Program-made: the position numbers and the translations under genes
The notes under the pieces: model-generated
What the model saw: only the letters and a program-made list of their open reading frames with translations
Told to the model about the DNA's origin: nothing
Databases searched by the model: none
Source of the DNA: Rhizophagus irregularis
Lineage: Eukaryota > Glomeromycota > Glomeromycetes > Glomerales > Glomeraceae
DNA length: 64,000 bases
Assembly: GCF_026210795.1 (NCBI RefSeq)
Contig: NC_089454.1
Span: 1,488,001 to 1,552,000 of the forward strand
Reading direction: 5' to 3'
Shown: one piece after another, positions 37,037-47,697 of the stretch
Layout of the letters: every line of letters begins with the position of its first letter
Numbering within the stretch: position 1 is the stretch's first letter

Positions 37037-39370
37037 TACTGTAAAAACTTGAATTTAAGCACCTACCGAATTTAAGCACCTTTGTCACTTTTGTCGCAAT
37101 GTCTGTATAAAGTATAAACTAAAATCTAACACCTCTAAATTTAAGCACCCCCAAATATAAATTTTACGGTACAAAATTGCGTAATACGATATATCAAAAT
37201 TTTATTTTTTTTTAATAATTTTTTTAAAAAATTATTTTGGCATAGTAAAACTCTTTTATACACCAACGTTAATTGATAAAATTTTTCGCAAATAATAATA
37301 AAATAACTATATAAGCACGAAATATTTTTAATTTATTTCATCCTTTTTTAAGTTAAAAACATTTATTTCGGCCTTTTTTAAAGACACTTTTTTACAATTC
37401 CCCTTTAAGTTAGTTCAAAAAAAATATTTTTCTTATTGTGGGAATACCTGACAATTTTGACGAACAGACTTAATTAATATTAAGGTAAATTAGAAAGGGA
37501 AAGGGTATAGATTAAGAAATGTAAATAAGAAATGTTCTAAGCTTTAACATTTCTTTTCTTCTTTTTTAAGGATACCAGCAGCACTAACTTCTTGGAACTT
37601 AAATGGACTGAAAGGTAAATTAGATACTTGTTTTTTGTTTAATTTAAGTTTGAATTTTTTTTAATATTTTCTTTTGTATTAAGAACAGCTTTGGATTTTT
37701 CGAATTGAATGTGATGAGATTATGCCGAACTATGACAATAAACTCATTGACAATATCGAAATGAATGTAAGAAAATTTTTTATTTGGTTATTTAATTGCA
37801 GACAATTTCAACATCATCACCTAACTCTTCTAAATTTTCTTTTTCATACTCAGCGATCAATCTATCAATTTCTTCATAGACCATATTATCCTCTCGATCT
37901 ATCCAATAAATTTGAAATAGAACATTTTTTAAATGAATTAAAAATAATTTGATCTGAAATGGCATCCCAAGATCATTTGACCCATCCACATACTTCACTT
38001 ATCCTTGCTTTTTTTAAGTTACTCCCTTCAGTTACACCTGAACCACTTTTACACATCCATTCGTGCCATTCTTTTTGTAAATTATCTTTAAAAAGTTTGT
38101 TTATTGATACGTCTAATGGTTAACATACACTAGTTAATCCTCCAGGAATAACGGCTAATTGAAAATTATGTTGTTTAAATTTAGCTTCTTTAACACTTTC
38201 TTTCAAGTGACTACGAAAAGAATCATACAACATCATAGCAGGTTCTTTTGACAAATTTTCAGACATCCAAATTTTAAATAAAAAATCAATGTAATTCTTC
38301 ATTAAGTCTGAAGTCATCCAACCTTTATCTTGAAATCAACAAATAACACCTTTTAGAATAACTTCACTTTTTGGAAGTTGTTTACCTTTAAAAATACATA
38401 TTGGTGGATATTTTGTTCCATCTATAAATAAATACAATGAACTTATTAATTTGATATATAAAATAATTAAAGTAAATATAAAAAAATAAAAAAATAAAAC
38501 TTCTTACCTGCAGAACAAGTTAGAACTACGGTAAAATGATTTTTATCATTTCCAGTAGTACGAATATGCACTGTTTTATCACCCTTATTATTAACAGTTA
38601 TATTTCCTGCAATGTCAAACCACACAGAAGTTTCATTCATATTAAAAATACTATTCAAATCAAAATTATATAGTGTTCTCAGTCTTATAACTAATATATT
38701 GTCTAAATTCATCTAATTTTTCTTCTAAATTCTCAGGCAATTTTTGAGAAATTTTGGTTCTTCTCCTTAATGACAATCCAAATTATTTCATAAAAGAATT
38801 AATCCAAGAAAGATTCCCTTAGAATTCGTACTCTCCCGCTGGATATAATGCTTGAATTGAAGATTCTTTAAGAATTTTACACATTTGTAATCTTATGGAG
38901 ATATAATTAACAGCAAACCCTTTTTTCCGCTGTTCTATTATCCAACTGTATAAAATCTTTTCTGCTTCAGGATAAAAAGCTTTTCTTCCTGGAGTTCCAG
39001 AACGTTTTTTCTTTTTATTTTCCTCTTCCCATTTAGAACTTTGTCTTATTCATCTTCCTATCATAGGTGCATCTAAATTAAAATGCTTTGCTGCAGCATT
39101 TCTTCCATTTTCTTGGGCATACTTAACTACTATTAATTTTCTTTAAGTGAATATGATGTACGTTGTCTTATACCCACTTTTTTACGCATCATTTCTACTA
39201 GAAATATTGTCAAAACGTGTGAAGAATTTTTGAAAGAAATAGGGGTAAGATGTACGTTGATGTACGTTGATTAAAAAAATTAATAGTAAAATCAAAATTA
39301 AGTACCATTACCAATTTTGTCTATCACATAACTGCAAAAAGGGGATGCTTAAATTCAAGATTTTACGGTA
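37037..39370. mobile_element. Innermost pogo-type DNA transposon
   Basis: The left end, TA then CTGTAAAAACTTGAATTTAA, pairs with the complement of the right end, CCGTAAAATCTTGAATTTAA then TA (39369-39370). AATTTAAGCACC words repeat three times inside the left terminus. The 2.3-kb interior carries a minus-strand pogo/Tigger-type transposase with several stops. Confidence 0.88.
37792..39195 (-). pseudogene. Pogo/Tigger-like DDE_1 transposase, dead
   Basis: From about 39190 the minus strand shows VGIRQRTSYSLK, then YAQENGRNAAAKHFNLDAPM, a CENP-B/pogo-type helix-turn-helix. An in-frame TGA then stands where GRW is usual. A second DNA-binding segment (SGTPGRKAFYPEAEKILYSW) follows. The catalytic core starts at 38712: FNMNETSVWFD, where active relatives have D in place of the second N. 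Then come GGLTSVC followed by TAA and PLDVSINKLFKDNL, where the usual residue is Gln (CAA), and MLYDSFRSHL. The C-terminus is acidic and ends VEIVCN at 37792. The first catalytic Asp is lost and at least four stops are present, so this copy is inactive. Confidence 0.82.
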
Positions 39371-39557
39371 ATATAACAAGTTTTAATAGTATATCGGTAT
39401 ATCAAATATTGGTATATCGAGGTTAGACTGTATATATAAAAACTATGCATTTAGCATTAAGGCCCAAGTTGGGACTAGATAAAAGGTGCATTTATAGAGA
39501 ATATGTATTTATAGAGGATGCATTTATAGAGGGTGCATTTATAGAGAGTTGACTGTA

Positions 39558-40474
39558 GTTATATTAATTAATATTTAAATATTTTATATTTTATATTTTA
39601 TATAATATTTAAAGATTAGTATTATTATAAAAAAATATAATAAATTGTACAAGTATTAAGTAATTTTTATACTGCTAAATAACTTTTAATTAATAAAAAA
39701 AATTGATTTTATTTAACTAAAGTAGTGAAATTGAAATGTAAGTTTTTTTATATAGATAAATCTAATTGTAACAGCCTGTTACACATCTTATTTGTAATAA
39801 CCCCAATTTTATCCAATTAAAATTTAAGATCAGGTGTAATGTAAATAAAAATAAAAGATCAGTCATATAACTAAGACAGAAGAATTTTTTAAAAAATTTC
39901 AAGAAACCACTTATAACTTAAAATTCTGTCTATAAAACTGTCTTAAGTACATTAAGTAAAAGTTTTCCAAATTAAATTTTGCAATAAAAATTTTATTTGT
40001 AAAACACATATTAAATTTATTATTAAAAAAAAATAAAGAAGGATGTTACAAATAAGATATGTAATAGACTGTTATAAATATATTTATTCTTTTCATATAT
40101 ATTATATTTACATTTATAAAAATTAATATATAAATAGTTTCAATTTCTTTAAATAATTTTTAATAAAGGAAGTTAATTTCATTTGACTAAAGTAATGAAA
40201 TTATACTATAAGTTAGTAAATAAAAAAAAAAATTTAAAAATTAATACTATTATAAAAATATAGATTTCTCTATATATATTATATTTACACCTATGAAAAT
40301 TAATATATAAGTAGTTTAGAACTCCAAACAATACTGATACAATTCACATTTGAGAGTTTATATTAAAATTTTTTAAAAGTTGCGTATTACAGAAGTATTT
40401 TTAAAATTTTGTTATCCTATATACCCCTGTTTTTAACACAACCAGTGATTCAATTTTAATAAATTTTATATCAT
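39558..40474. other. AT-rich spacer with short repeats and one MITE
   Basis: Apart from the MITE at 39769-40074 it holds single copies of the ATTTCATTTGACTAAAGTA repeat (near 39700 and 40170) and AT-rich filler. No gene is seen. Confidence 0.5.
39769..40074. mobile_element. TA-flanked MITE (ACAGCCTGTTACACATC ends)
   Basis: Inverted ends are TA then ACAGCCTGTTACACATCTTA and, on the minus strand, TA then ACAGTCTATTACATATCTTA. The element is 306 bp and non-coding. Confidence 0.8.
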
Positions 40475-40790
40475 TAGATTCGTCTCGATTAAGGTTGCTT
40501 GTTTAAACCTCTTCAAAATTCTATGATTAGTTTCGTCAAAATTTTACTATAGATTTATTATAGTTTCGGCAGAGTTTCAGCAGTTTCGGCATTTATAATA
40601 AGTTTCGGCAGTTTCACCTTTCTCCAAAGTTTTGCCAGTTTTTTAATATAACTTTAATATAGTTTCGGCAGAATTTCGCTTTTCGGCAAAACGCCATCTT
40701 GCCAAACCCTGTGCAGGTTTCGGCAAGCAACCCTTAGTCTCGATGAGAGAATCCACAATGATAGTAAAATCGAATTAATAATATCGACAG
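40470..40790. repeat. Hairpin module split by a hAT-like MITE
   Basis: ATTAGATTCGTCTCGAT at 40474-40489 and GTCTCGATGAGAGAATCC at 40737-40754 are the two halves of one GATTCGTCTC module. They are separated by the MITE at 40490-40736 with its duplication GTCTCGAT. The tail after the module (AATAATATCGACAG) matches the tails at 13490 and 26630. Module flanks extend left to about 40440 (CAGTGATTCAATTTTAAT). Confidence 0.75.
40490..40736. mobile_element. hAT-like MITE (TAAGGTTGCTTG termini), second copy
   Basis: The ends TAAGGTTGCTTG and CAAGCAACCCTTA and an interior of TTTCGGCAGTTTC words match the element at 12004-12224. The perfect 8-bp duplication GTCTCGAT lies at 40482-40489 and 40737-40744. 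A still more diverged relative may lie at 42410-42775. Confidence 0.85.
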
Positions 40791-40868
40791 AAGCATGGGC
40801 TATAAAATATATTTTTATTTCAGTACTTAAAGTTTACTTATGAATTATATTAGTATTATTCGGGGTCC

Positions 40869-41308
40869 TACAGTGCATACAACCTAGTCCCAACAAAAAA
40901 ATTAAGCGGCCAAATTTTTTATATTATGTAATACTTAATTCTGTAATTTTATTGGTCAGATTTATTTAATTTAAGTTATAATTCTTAATTCTAGCCAGAA
41001 TTATATATAATTTTAGCCAAATTTACATAGTTATTAATTAAACGAAAGTAATTTTAGCCAGAATTACATGTAATTCTGGTCAAAATAAAATGGCCAAATA
41101 TTTAATTTAATAGTAAAATATTTCAACTTTGAATTGCTACTACTTTATTAAAAAATACTTTATAGAAAATTTAAAAACATAGTTTAATTAAGCTTAATCT
41201 GATTTATCATTGTACGTTTATACTTTATGTTTATTTTTTTTTTAAATAAATAGTAGTGATTTAAATTTCATCAAATTTAATTGCTAAGACTAAGTTGTAT
41301 GCACTGTA
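40869..41308. mobile_element. TA-flanked MITE with CAGTGCATACAACCTAGT ends
   Basis: The left end, TA then CAGTGCATACAACCTAGTCC, pairs with the complement of the right end, CAGTGCATACAACTTAGTC then TA (41307-41308). The inner motif TTAAGCGGCCAAATT links it to the element at 36125-36901. The interior repeats AATTTTAGCCAGAATTA words. It is non-coding. Confidence 0.85.
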
Positions 41309-44300
41309 GTAGTTTTAACTATATTGAATATTTTTTAATTAATAAAGAAAATTGATTTTATTTGATTAAAATGGTAAAATTATACTTTGAATTTAATAAA
41401 TAGAAAAAAAATCCTATTATATATAAAAAATATGGGTTTTTTTAGAATTCATTTACTTATAATAAAAGTCACTATAGAAAATTGGCCTTTTACTAATGAT
41501 TTTTACCTTACTTTTTTTTTTAAATTCTATTAGTTAATTAGTTAAAAAGGAAAAAAATCATAACAATGTAACATAAAATTTCCTTTTATAGTAAGATCTG
41601 CAAATAATTTTTACTTTAAATCTGAAGGGTGATAACTTTTAACTAATAAAGAAAGTTGATTTTATTTGATTAAAATAATAAATTTATGCTTTAAAACTAT
41701 TAAATAAAAAAAAATATAAAATTTTGGAAATTAGTAGTATTATAAAAAATACAATTTTTTTTATAAATTTTATTTTAATTTATAAATTTAAAAAATTCAT
41801 TTATAATGTAAAAAAATTTTTATTTATATATAAAATTATAAAATATAATACAAACAAAATTAATATAAAATTAAAATTAGATTACTAATAATGAATTTTA
41901 CTAGAGGTAAATTTTACCTCTAGTGAATTAATTTTAAATTAATCACTGGTAATATAAAATTAATTTTATTTTATTATTAAAAATTAATATTTTTTATATA
42001 TAAAAATATATTTTTTATAATTATAAAAATAATTTATTCTAAAATTTTAAAAAGTTTATATATATATAATATACTAAAATAGAATAATTTTATAATATAA
42101 TAATTTAAATACTTAATTTTAATAAAATTTTATATTATATAAAATGATTAATTTATATATTTTTAGCATTTTTTTGAAATATTAAAAATTTTCAGAAGAT
42201 ATAAAAGTAAATTTGCATATAATTACATTTTTTATAATTAGATTATATTATATTAAATAAAACAATAATAGATTAATTTGAACTTTTCTTTTTATTTTAT
42301 CAGTTTAATATATTGTAATTAAATTAGTTGAATTAAATTTGTTTGCTTTATAATATCTTTATAATTTAACTGTATATTTTTGTTTAATAAAAAAAAAGGT
42401 AATGTATAAAGTTGTTTAACTAAACCTCTTTAAAATCCTATAGTTAATTTTATTAAGATTTTAATAGTTTCAATTAAGGTTGATGCTTCAACTTCTTTTT
42501 AAATATTTGCAAAATTACAACTATATATATAACTTAGAGTTGCAGTTGTAAGTTGTGAGTTGCAATTAATAGAATCCAATTGCAACTACATCTTTAGTTA
42601 CAGTAGAGTTTCTTCAGTTTTGCTATTACTTGTTACTAATAATATAGTTTTAACAATTTTAGGTTTGATTAGTTTTACCAACTTTTAATAAGAGTTTATT
42701 ATATTTTTACCAAATTTTACCTTTTTGGCATTACATCAACTTATTAAAACCCTCTAGTTTTTCCAGCAACTTTAGTGATATAAAATAAAAAGTAAAAATA
42801 ACAAATATATTAAAAATTTTATTATTTTTACTATTTTATATTAGATAAAATTTATAATGTATATATTAAAATTTGAAATAACTTGAAATTTGAATCAAGA
42901 TTTAAGACTTGTAATGTTTCCTCTCTTCTCCTCTTCCTCTTTTCCCTTTTCCTATCTTTTCTTTAGGTTTCGGGTGATTTGAACAAACTTTAGAGATGGG
43001 TAAATTTCACTTTTTTTGTAGGTTCCAAATTCATGAACCAATATTATTTATTATTCTTTCTTATAAGAAAGAATAATAAATTAAATAAAAATATGTATTT
43101 AAAAGAAGATTAGTAACCACTAATATAATATGTTTATATTAGTTAAATATAGAATCTTTCTTTTACTTAATCAAATAATGTAAATCTAATAAATTCTGAT
43201 TATCTGCAATTCTTTCAAATATACATAAATTTAATTAAATTTTTTTTATAAAGTAAATTATTATTTTTAAATAATAAAATATAAAAAGTTAATTTATTTC
43301 TAATTGTGGTAAAAAAAAATTTGTAAAATAAGTTAAACTAGAATATATATATATATATGCGTGTATATATATATCAAAAACCAAATTAGGAAGAATTACT
43401 ATATTGAAATTTATTTGTTTTATGATAATATAAAAATAAGATTTGCGCCATCATGTAATTATTTACCAAATATGATTTACGATTACGTAACTTAAGTATT
43501 TTGAGTGGATAGTTTAATATGCAAGATGCAAGCGCAGTAATATTATATTTGATGTTAAATCGATTTGGAATATTAAATTAAATTATTCAGCATTTTAGAA
43601 AAACATAAAGTCATCTTCTCGTGAACACTTTCAAATAAGAATAAAATCTTTTTATCTTTTGAATCAAAGGATGAGAATGAAAAAAATGGCGCCAATGCGC
43701 GATCACACGGATCATTTTACCATTTTCAAATAACCAAAAATGATCTCATTGCCAGAACAAAGAATTTTCTTTTTTATTCTTTCCTTATTTTCCTTATTTT
43801 CCTTTTTTCAATTCAATTTTTCCTTTTATTGTCTAATTGTTCATATGTATGTATAGAAAGTTTTATGAAAAGAATGTAAATTTATATGCATTTATTGAGA
43901 AATTAAAAAAAAAATCCTTGTATTCTTTTTTTGGATTTATTTATTTAATCTTCACGTCTTTCACAGCTTCACTTCGAGATTAAAAGATCAAAGTTTAAAA
44001 AAATCTTGCAAACGCATAACTGCGTCAACTAACCGGATAGAATGTATGTTGTCGATCTGTTAAGTTATTTATGTTATTTATAAAATGAAATTACTATCTT
44101 TATTTATTGAAAATTGATTGGATATTAATATATTTATATTTCAAATTATATTTTTTCTTTTAACCGGTAATACATTAGTCCCAGATGAGCATCAATCGGC
44201 TCATTTTTATCAGATCATTCATTCGTTCTGGCCAAAATTAAAATCACACATTGCATAGCATCACATCCTATAAATTTCATCGCGTACCATAATCGACAAA

Positions 44301-45096
44301 GAAATTATTAGAGATAAGCAGTATACATTCGGGAAATGACATATTATGAAATGATCCTATTGTTACTCTGATCATTGGGCGTACGGGCGAGTTTTTTGTA
44401 TTTATTGGTCGCAGTTAAATTAACAATGATTTCTAACTAATAGATTACCCTTATTTGACACAATCATAAAAAAGGTTATTACATCATTTGATGATGTCTT
44501 TTTACGCGGGTATATCTTAGTACTTTTAGTACTTTTTGATTTACAATTATTTACAGTTTACAAAGTTCTAATAAGAAATATATTTGTGATTGTAATGTGA
44601 ACAAGTGTGAACTAGTGTAAAATTGCCACGACAAAACAAAATAATTTATATTGCATTATATTCCCTTACACCGCGTGAAAAAAAATCATACACATGGTTT
44701 TTATTTTTTGTAATCAAGTATACTTATTATAATAAGTTAATTTATTTTTATTTATTTTTTTTTTTGGCTTACTAAAAAAATGTAAACCCTTAAATGCTAA
44801 TAAAGCGTGTACAGAATTTTTTATACTATTCGATTATTTTGATTGGTTTAGATTATTGATTTCTTTTGCAGACGTAACAGACGTAACGTATTTGGCGTAG
44901 AATTTTTTTAGCTTAATTAGATTTTCTCCTTCACCCTAATATCCTAAATAGATTTAAATCAGCTCAGGATATAACAGTCTGCCCACTTTTCACTCTTTCT
45001 AAAAAAAAAAATTTTCACTTTCTTTTTTTTTTCTTTTAAAAAAGAACCACAAAACATAAATCAGACTTTAAAAAAACATTATTACAACTAATCAAA
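41309..45096. other. AT-rich gene desert up to the beta-tubulin promoter
   Basis: It includes dispersed repeat copy 2 (41456-41632), a palindrome CTAGAGGTAAATTTTACCTCTAG at about 41895-41920 that resembles the ends of the TCACC-family elements, a possible decayed MITE at 42410-42775, a CT-rich tract (42910-42965) and an AT dinucleotide run near 43340-43370. Nearer the tubulin gene a tandem CAGACGTAA-CAGACGTAACG lies at about 44870-44890. It could be a regulatory site, since it is in the expected promoter region, but that is inferred. No gene or tRNA was found. Confidence 0.5.
41456..41632. repeat. Dispersed repeat, copy 2 (partner 35560-35755)
   Basis: CTTATAATAAAAGTCACTAT, then ATCATAACAATGTAACATA, then AGATCTGCAAA repeat the order seen at 35560-35755 in the same orientation. 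Confidence 0.7.
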
Positions 45097-46941
45097 ATGA
45101 GAGAAATTATTCATTTACAAACTGGTATGTTAACTCTTTATATTCGTTGTAATGAAATATTTTTAATAAAATTTTTTGAAAACTTATTTCGCGTTTTTTA
45201 ACTTTATAGGACAATGTGGTAATCAGGTAAACTTTTAAATACGAGAGAAGAACTTTTTTATTTTTTATTTTTCATTGTTTGAAAATGTAAAAAATGACGC
45301 GTTATTTGTTGATTTGTTTTTCGCTATATTTTTTATTACTTAGATCGGTCAAAAATTTTGGGAGGCCATCTCTGCTGAACATGGCCTTGACCCTTCTGGT
45401 TCCTATAACGGCGATAGTGATCTCCAACTAGAACGTATTAACGTATATTACAACGAGGCTATGGGTGGTAAATACGTGCCAAGGTTAGTATTTATGCAGG
45501 GTATTTTTTTTTTTTCCTTAAATTTATAAGGAAGAATAATTATTTTTGCGAACTTTGCAATCATTACTAATCGTATTTATTTATTTATTTATTTTAATAG
45601 AGCTATTTTAATAGATCTCGAGCCTGTAACTATGGACTCTATTCGATCTAGTCCATATGGTCACCTTTTCCGTCCAGATAATTTCGTATTTGGCCAATCT
45701 GGCGCTGGAAACAATTGGGCTAAAGGATACTATACTGAAGGTGCTGAACTAGTTGATTCTATCCTAGATGTTCTTCGTAAAGAAGCGGAATCAACTGATT
45801 GCCTTCAAGGCTTTCAAGTGACCCATTCTCTTGGTGGTGGTACCGGATCGGGTCTTGGCTCTTTACTTTTATCAAAGATTCGGGAAGAATATCCTGATAG
45901 AATGTTATGTACATTCTCTGTTGTTCCATCACCAAAAGTTTCGGATACTGTTGTTGAACCTTATAATGCCGTATTATCGGTTCATCAATTGGTTGAAAAT
46001 AGTGATGAAACCTTCTGTATTGATAATGAAGCCTTATATGATATTTGCTTCCGTACACTTAAATTATCCAACCCAAGTTATGGTGATCTTAACCATCTTG
46101 TATCAGCTGTCATGAGCGGTATCACAACTTGCTTACGTTTCCCTGGTCAATTAAATAGTGACTTGAGAAAACTTGCTGTTAATATGGGTATTTATTTTAT
46201 TAATTTTATTTAAGCAAAAAAGTTACCACTAAACACTCACATATTTATGTTCACCTTATTTTTAATTTTTAGTTCCATTCCCACGTTTACATTTCTTTAT
46301 GATTGGTTTCGCTCCATTAACTTCTCGCAGTTCAAAAGATTTCCGTTCTCTCTCAGTTCCAGAATTGACTGCACAAATGTTTGATTCACGTAATATGATG
46401 GCTGCATCCGATCCTCGTCATGGAAGATATTTGACCGTAGCTACTATTTTCCGTGGTAGACTTTCTACTAAAGAAGTAGAACAACAAATGCATACGATTC
46501 AAATGAAAAATAGTTCATATTTTGTTGAATGGATTCCATCTAATGTTAAAATATCTGTTTGTGATATTCCACCAGTTGGTCTCACAATGTCTGGCACTTT
46601 TGTCGGTAACAGCACTGCCATTCAAGAATTGTTTAAACGTATTAATACACAATTCACTGCCATGTTTAGGAGAAAAGCTTTCTTGCATTGGTATACAGGT
46701 GAAGGTATGGATGAAATGGAATTTACTGAAGCTGAATCTAATATGAACGATTTGGTTTCTGAATATCAACAATATCAAGATGCTGCCGGTATGTATATTT
46801 GTTTTGTTTGTTTGTTTGTTTATTCTGAAATCCTTTTTAATTATCTCCTTTTTTCTTTTATTAGCCGAAGAAGAGGATGGCGGTGAATATGAAGAAGGTG
46901 GTGAAGAAGAATATGCTGGAGAAGAGGAGGCCGAAAGCTAA
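45097..46941 (+). CDS. TUB2: Beta-tubulin
   Basis: Predicted exons are 45097-45124, 45210-45226, 45344-45483, 45601-46187, 46273-46788 and 46865-46941, giving about 454 residues, close to the family's 445-455. The protein starts [17 protein letters not shown]. The tubulin signature GGGTGSG is at about residue 140, and the C-terminal tail is acidic ([14 protein letters not shown] and onward), where motors and modifying enzymes bind in known tubulins. It polymerises with alpha-tubulin and binds and hydrolyses GTP at the plus end. The second exon is only 17 bp. The MREI start is the element used for tubulin mRNA autoregulation in animals; whether that works here is unknown. The gene is the first of the housekeeping block, with a repeat-rich spacer upstream. 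Confidence 0.97.
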
Positions 46942-47697
46942 ATAAAATAATCAAACAGTATAGATATAGATATCCAAAAAATATATAAAAAAAAAACGCC
47001 GGATAATGTATTACATCTTAATTTTTTCATATTTTCCGCTATAACACATATATACTTTTTTATATTACTATAGACATTATTTTTTTAGTTCATTCATTCA
47101 TATACAGCTTATTCGTATGTAAAATAATAACATTTTTATCACGCATTTAACCTCCTTTTATTCGATAGCGGAAATTTCATGTGTTCCATTATGTATTACA
47201 TAATATTGGATTATTTTTATAAAAAGATATATATTCATTTATATAAATGAGAAATATTATTAATTTTTAGTACAGTTAGTTATTATTATTATATTATTCA
47301 AATCAAATGGACAATTTTCAAAAAGTTTTTTATAGTAAAATTAGTAAAATTAGTTTTTTTTTTTGACAACTTTTTTTTTTCATAGATACAATTAAAAATT
47401 TTGCAAATGTTTTTCAAGATTTGTAACTCTATTTACTCTCACCTATTAATTTAATATACTAAAGTGCGATATAATTATACCAGTGATGCATTAACAAAAT
47501 AAAAATTTATAAAACCTTTTAAAGAAAGATTTTATGCATATATTATTATATCGCCTCTCTTTAACACTTTTAACATGACCAAATTCAATTTTATAGACCA
47601 GAATTTACGTCAGTTTGATAAAAATTGTGTAACAAAATTTTAAAAAAATTCGATTATCAATTAATCCGCAGATTTTTAATTTTAATTTTAAATTAAA
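46942..47697. other. Intergenic spacer, beta-tubulin to NGL2-like gene
   Basis: AT-rich, non-coding. It contains the 3' untranslated region of the tubulin gene and the promoter of the next gene. No element ends or RNA genes are seen. Confidence 0.55.

Larger units (their letters stand above)
36915..39432. mobile_element. TA-flanked MITE (CAGTCAAACCTTTATAT ends), interrupted
   Basis: The left end, TA then CAGTCAAACCTTTATATAAC, pairs with the right end complement CAGTCTAACCTCGATATACC then TA (39431-39432). About 180 bp belong to this element; the rest is the pogo-type element at 37037-39370. Confidence 0.82.
35950..39557. mobile_element. Outermost of four stacked TA-flanked elements
   Basis: The left end, TA then TAGTCAACTCTCTATAAATG, pairs with the right end ATAGAGAGTTGACTG then TA (39556-39557). 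TGCATTTATAGAG words repeat just inside the right end. The terminus resembles that of the MITE at 18150 (CAGTCAACTCTCTTTATAG). Elements 36125-36901 and 36915-39432 lie inside it. Without them about 310 bp remain, so it is a small MITE. Confidence 0.82.

Noticed and set aside
37722-37952. Plus-strand open frame in the pogo-type element as a second gene
   Set aside because: It is antisense to the C-terminal part of the transposase remnant and resembles nothing. It is treated as a shadow.
36125-39432. One large transposon with long imperfect terminal repeats
   Set aside because: Each terminal repeat pair has its own TA pair and distinct sequence, so separate nested elements explain it better.
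42410-42775. Third copy of the TAAGGTTGCTTG MITE
   Set aside because: Similarity to 40490-40736 is visible (AAACCTCTTTAAAATCCTAT), but the ends and duplication are too decayed to place.
42776-45096. tRNA or other structured RNA genes in the gene desert
   Set aside because: No cloverleaf with A and B box words could be recognised on either strand by eye. A tRNAscan-SE run would settle it.
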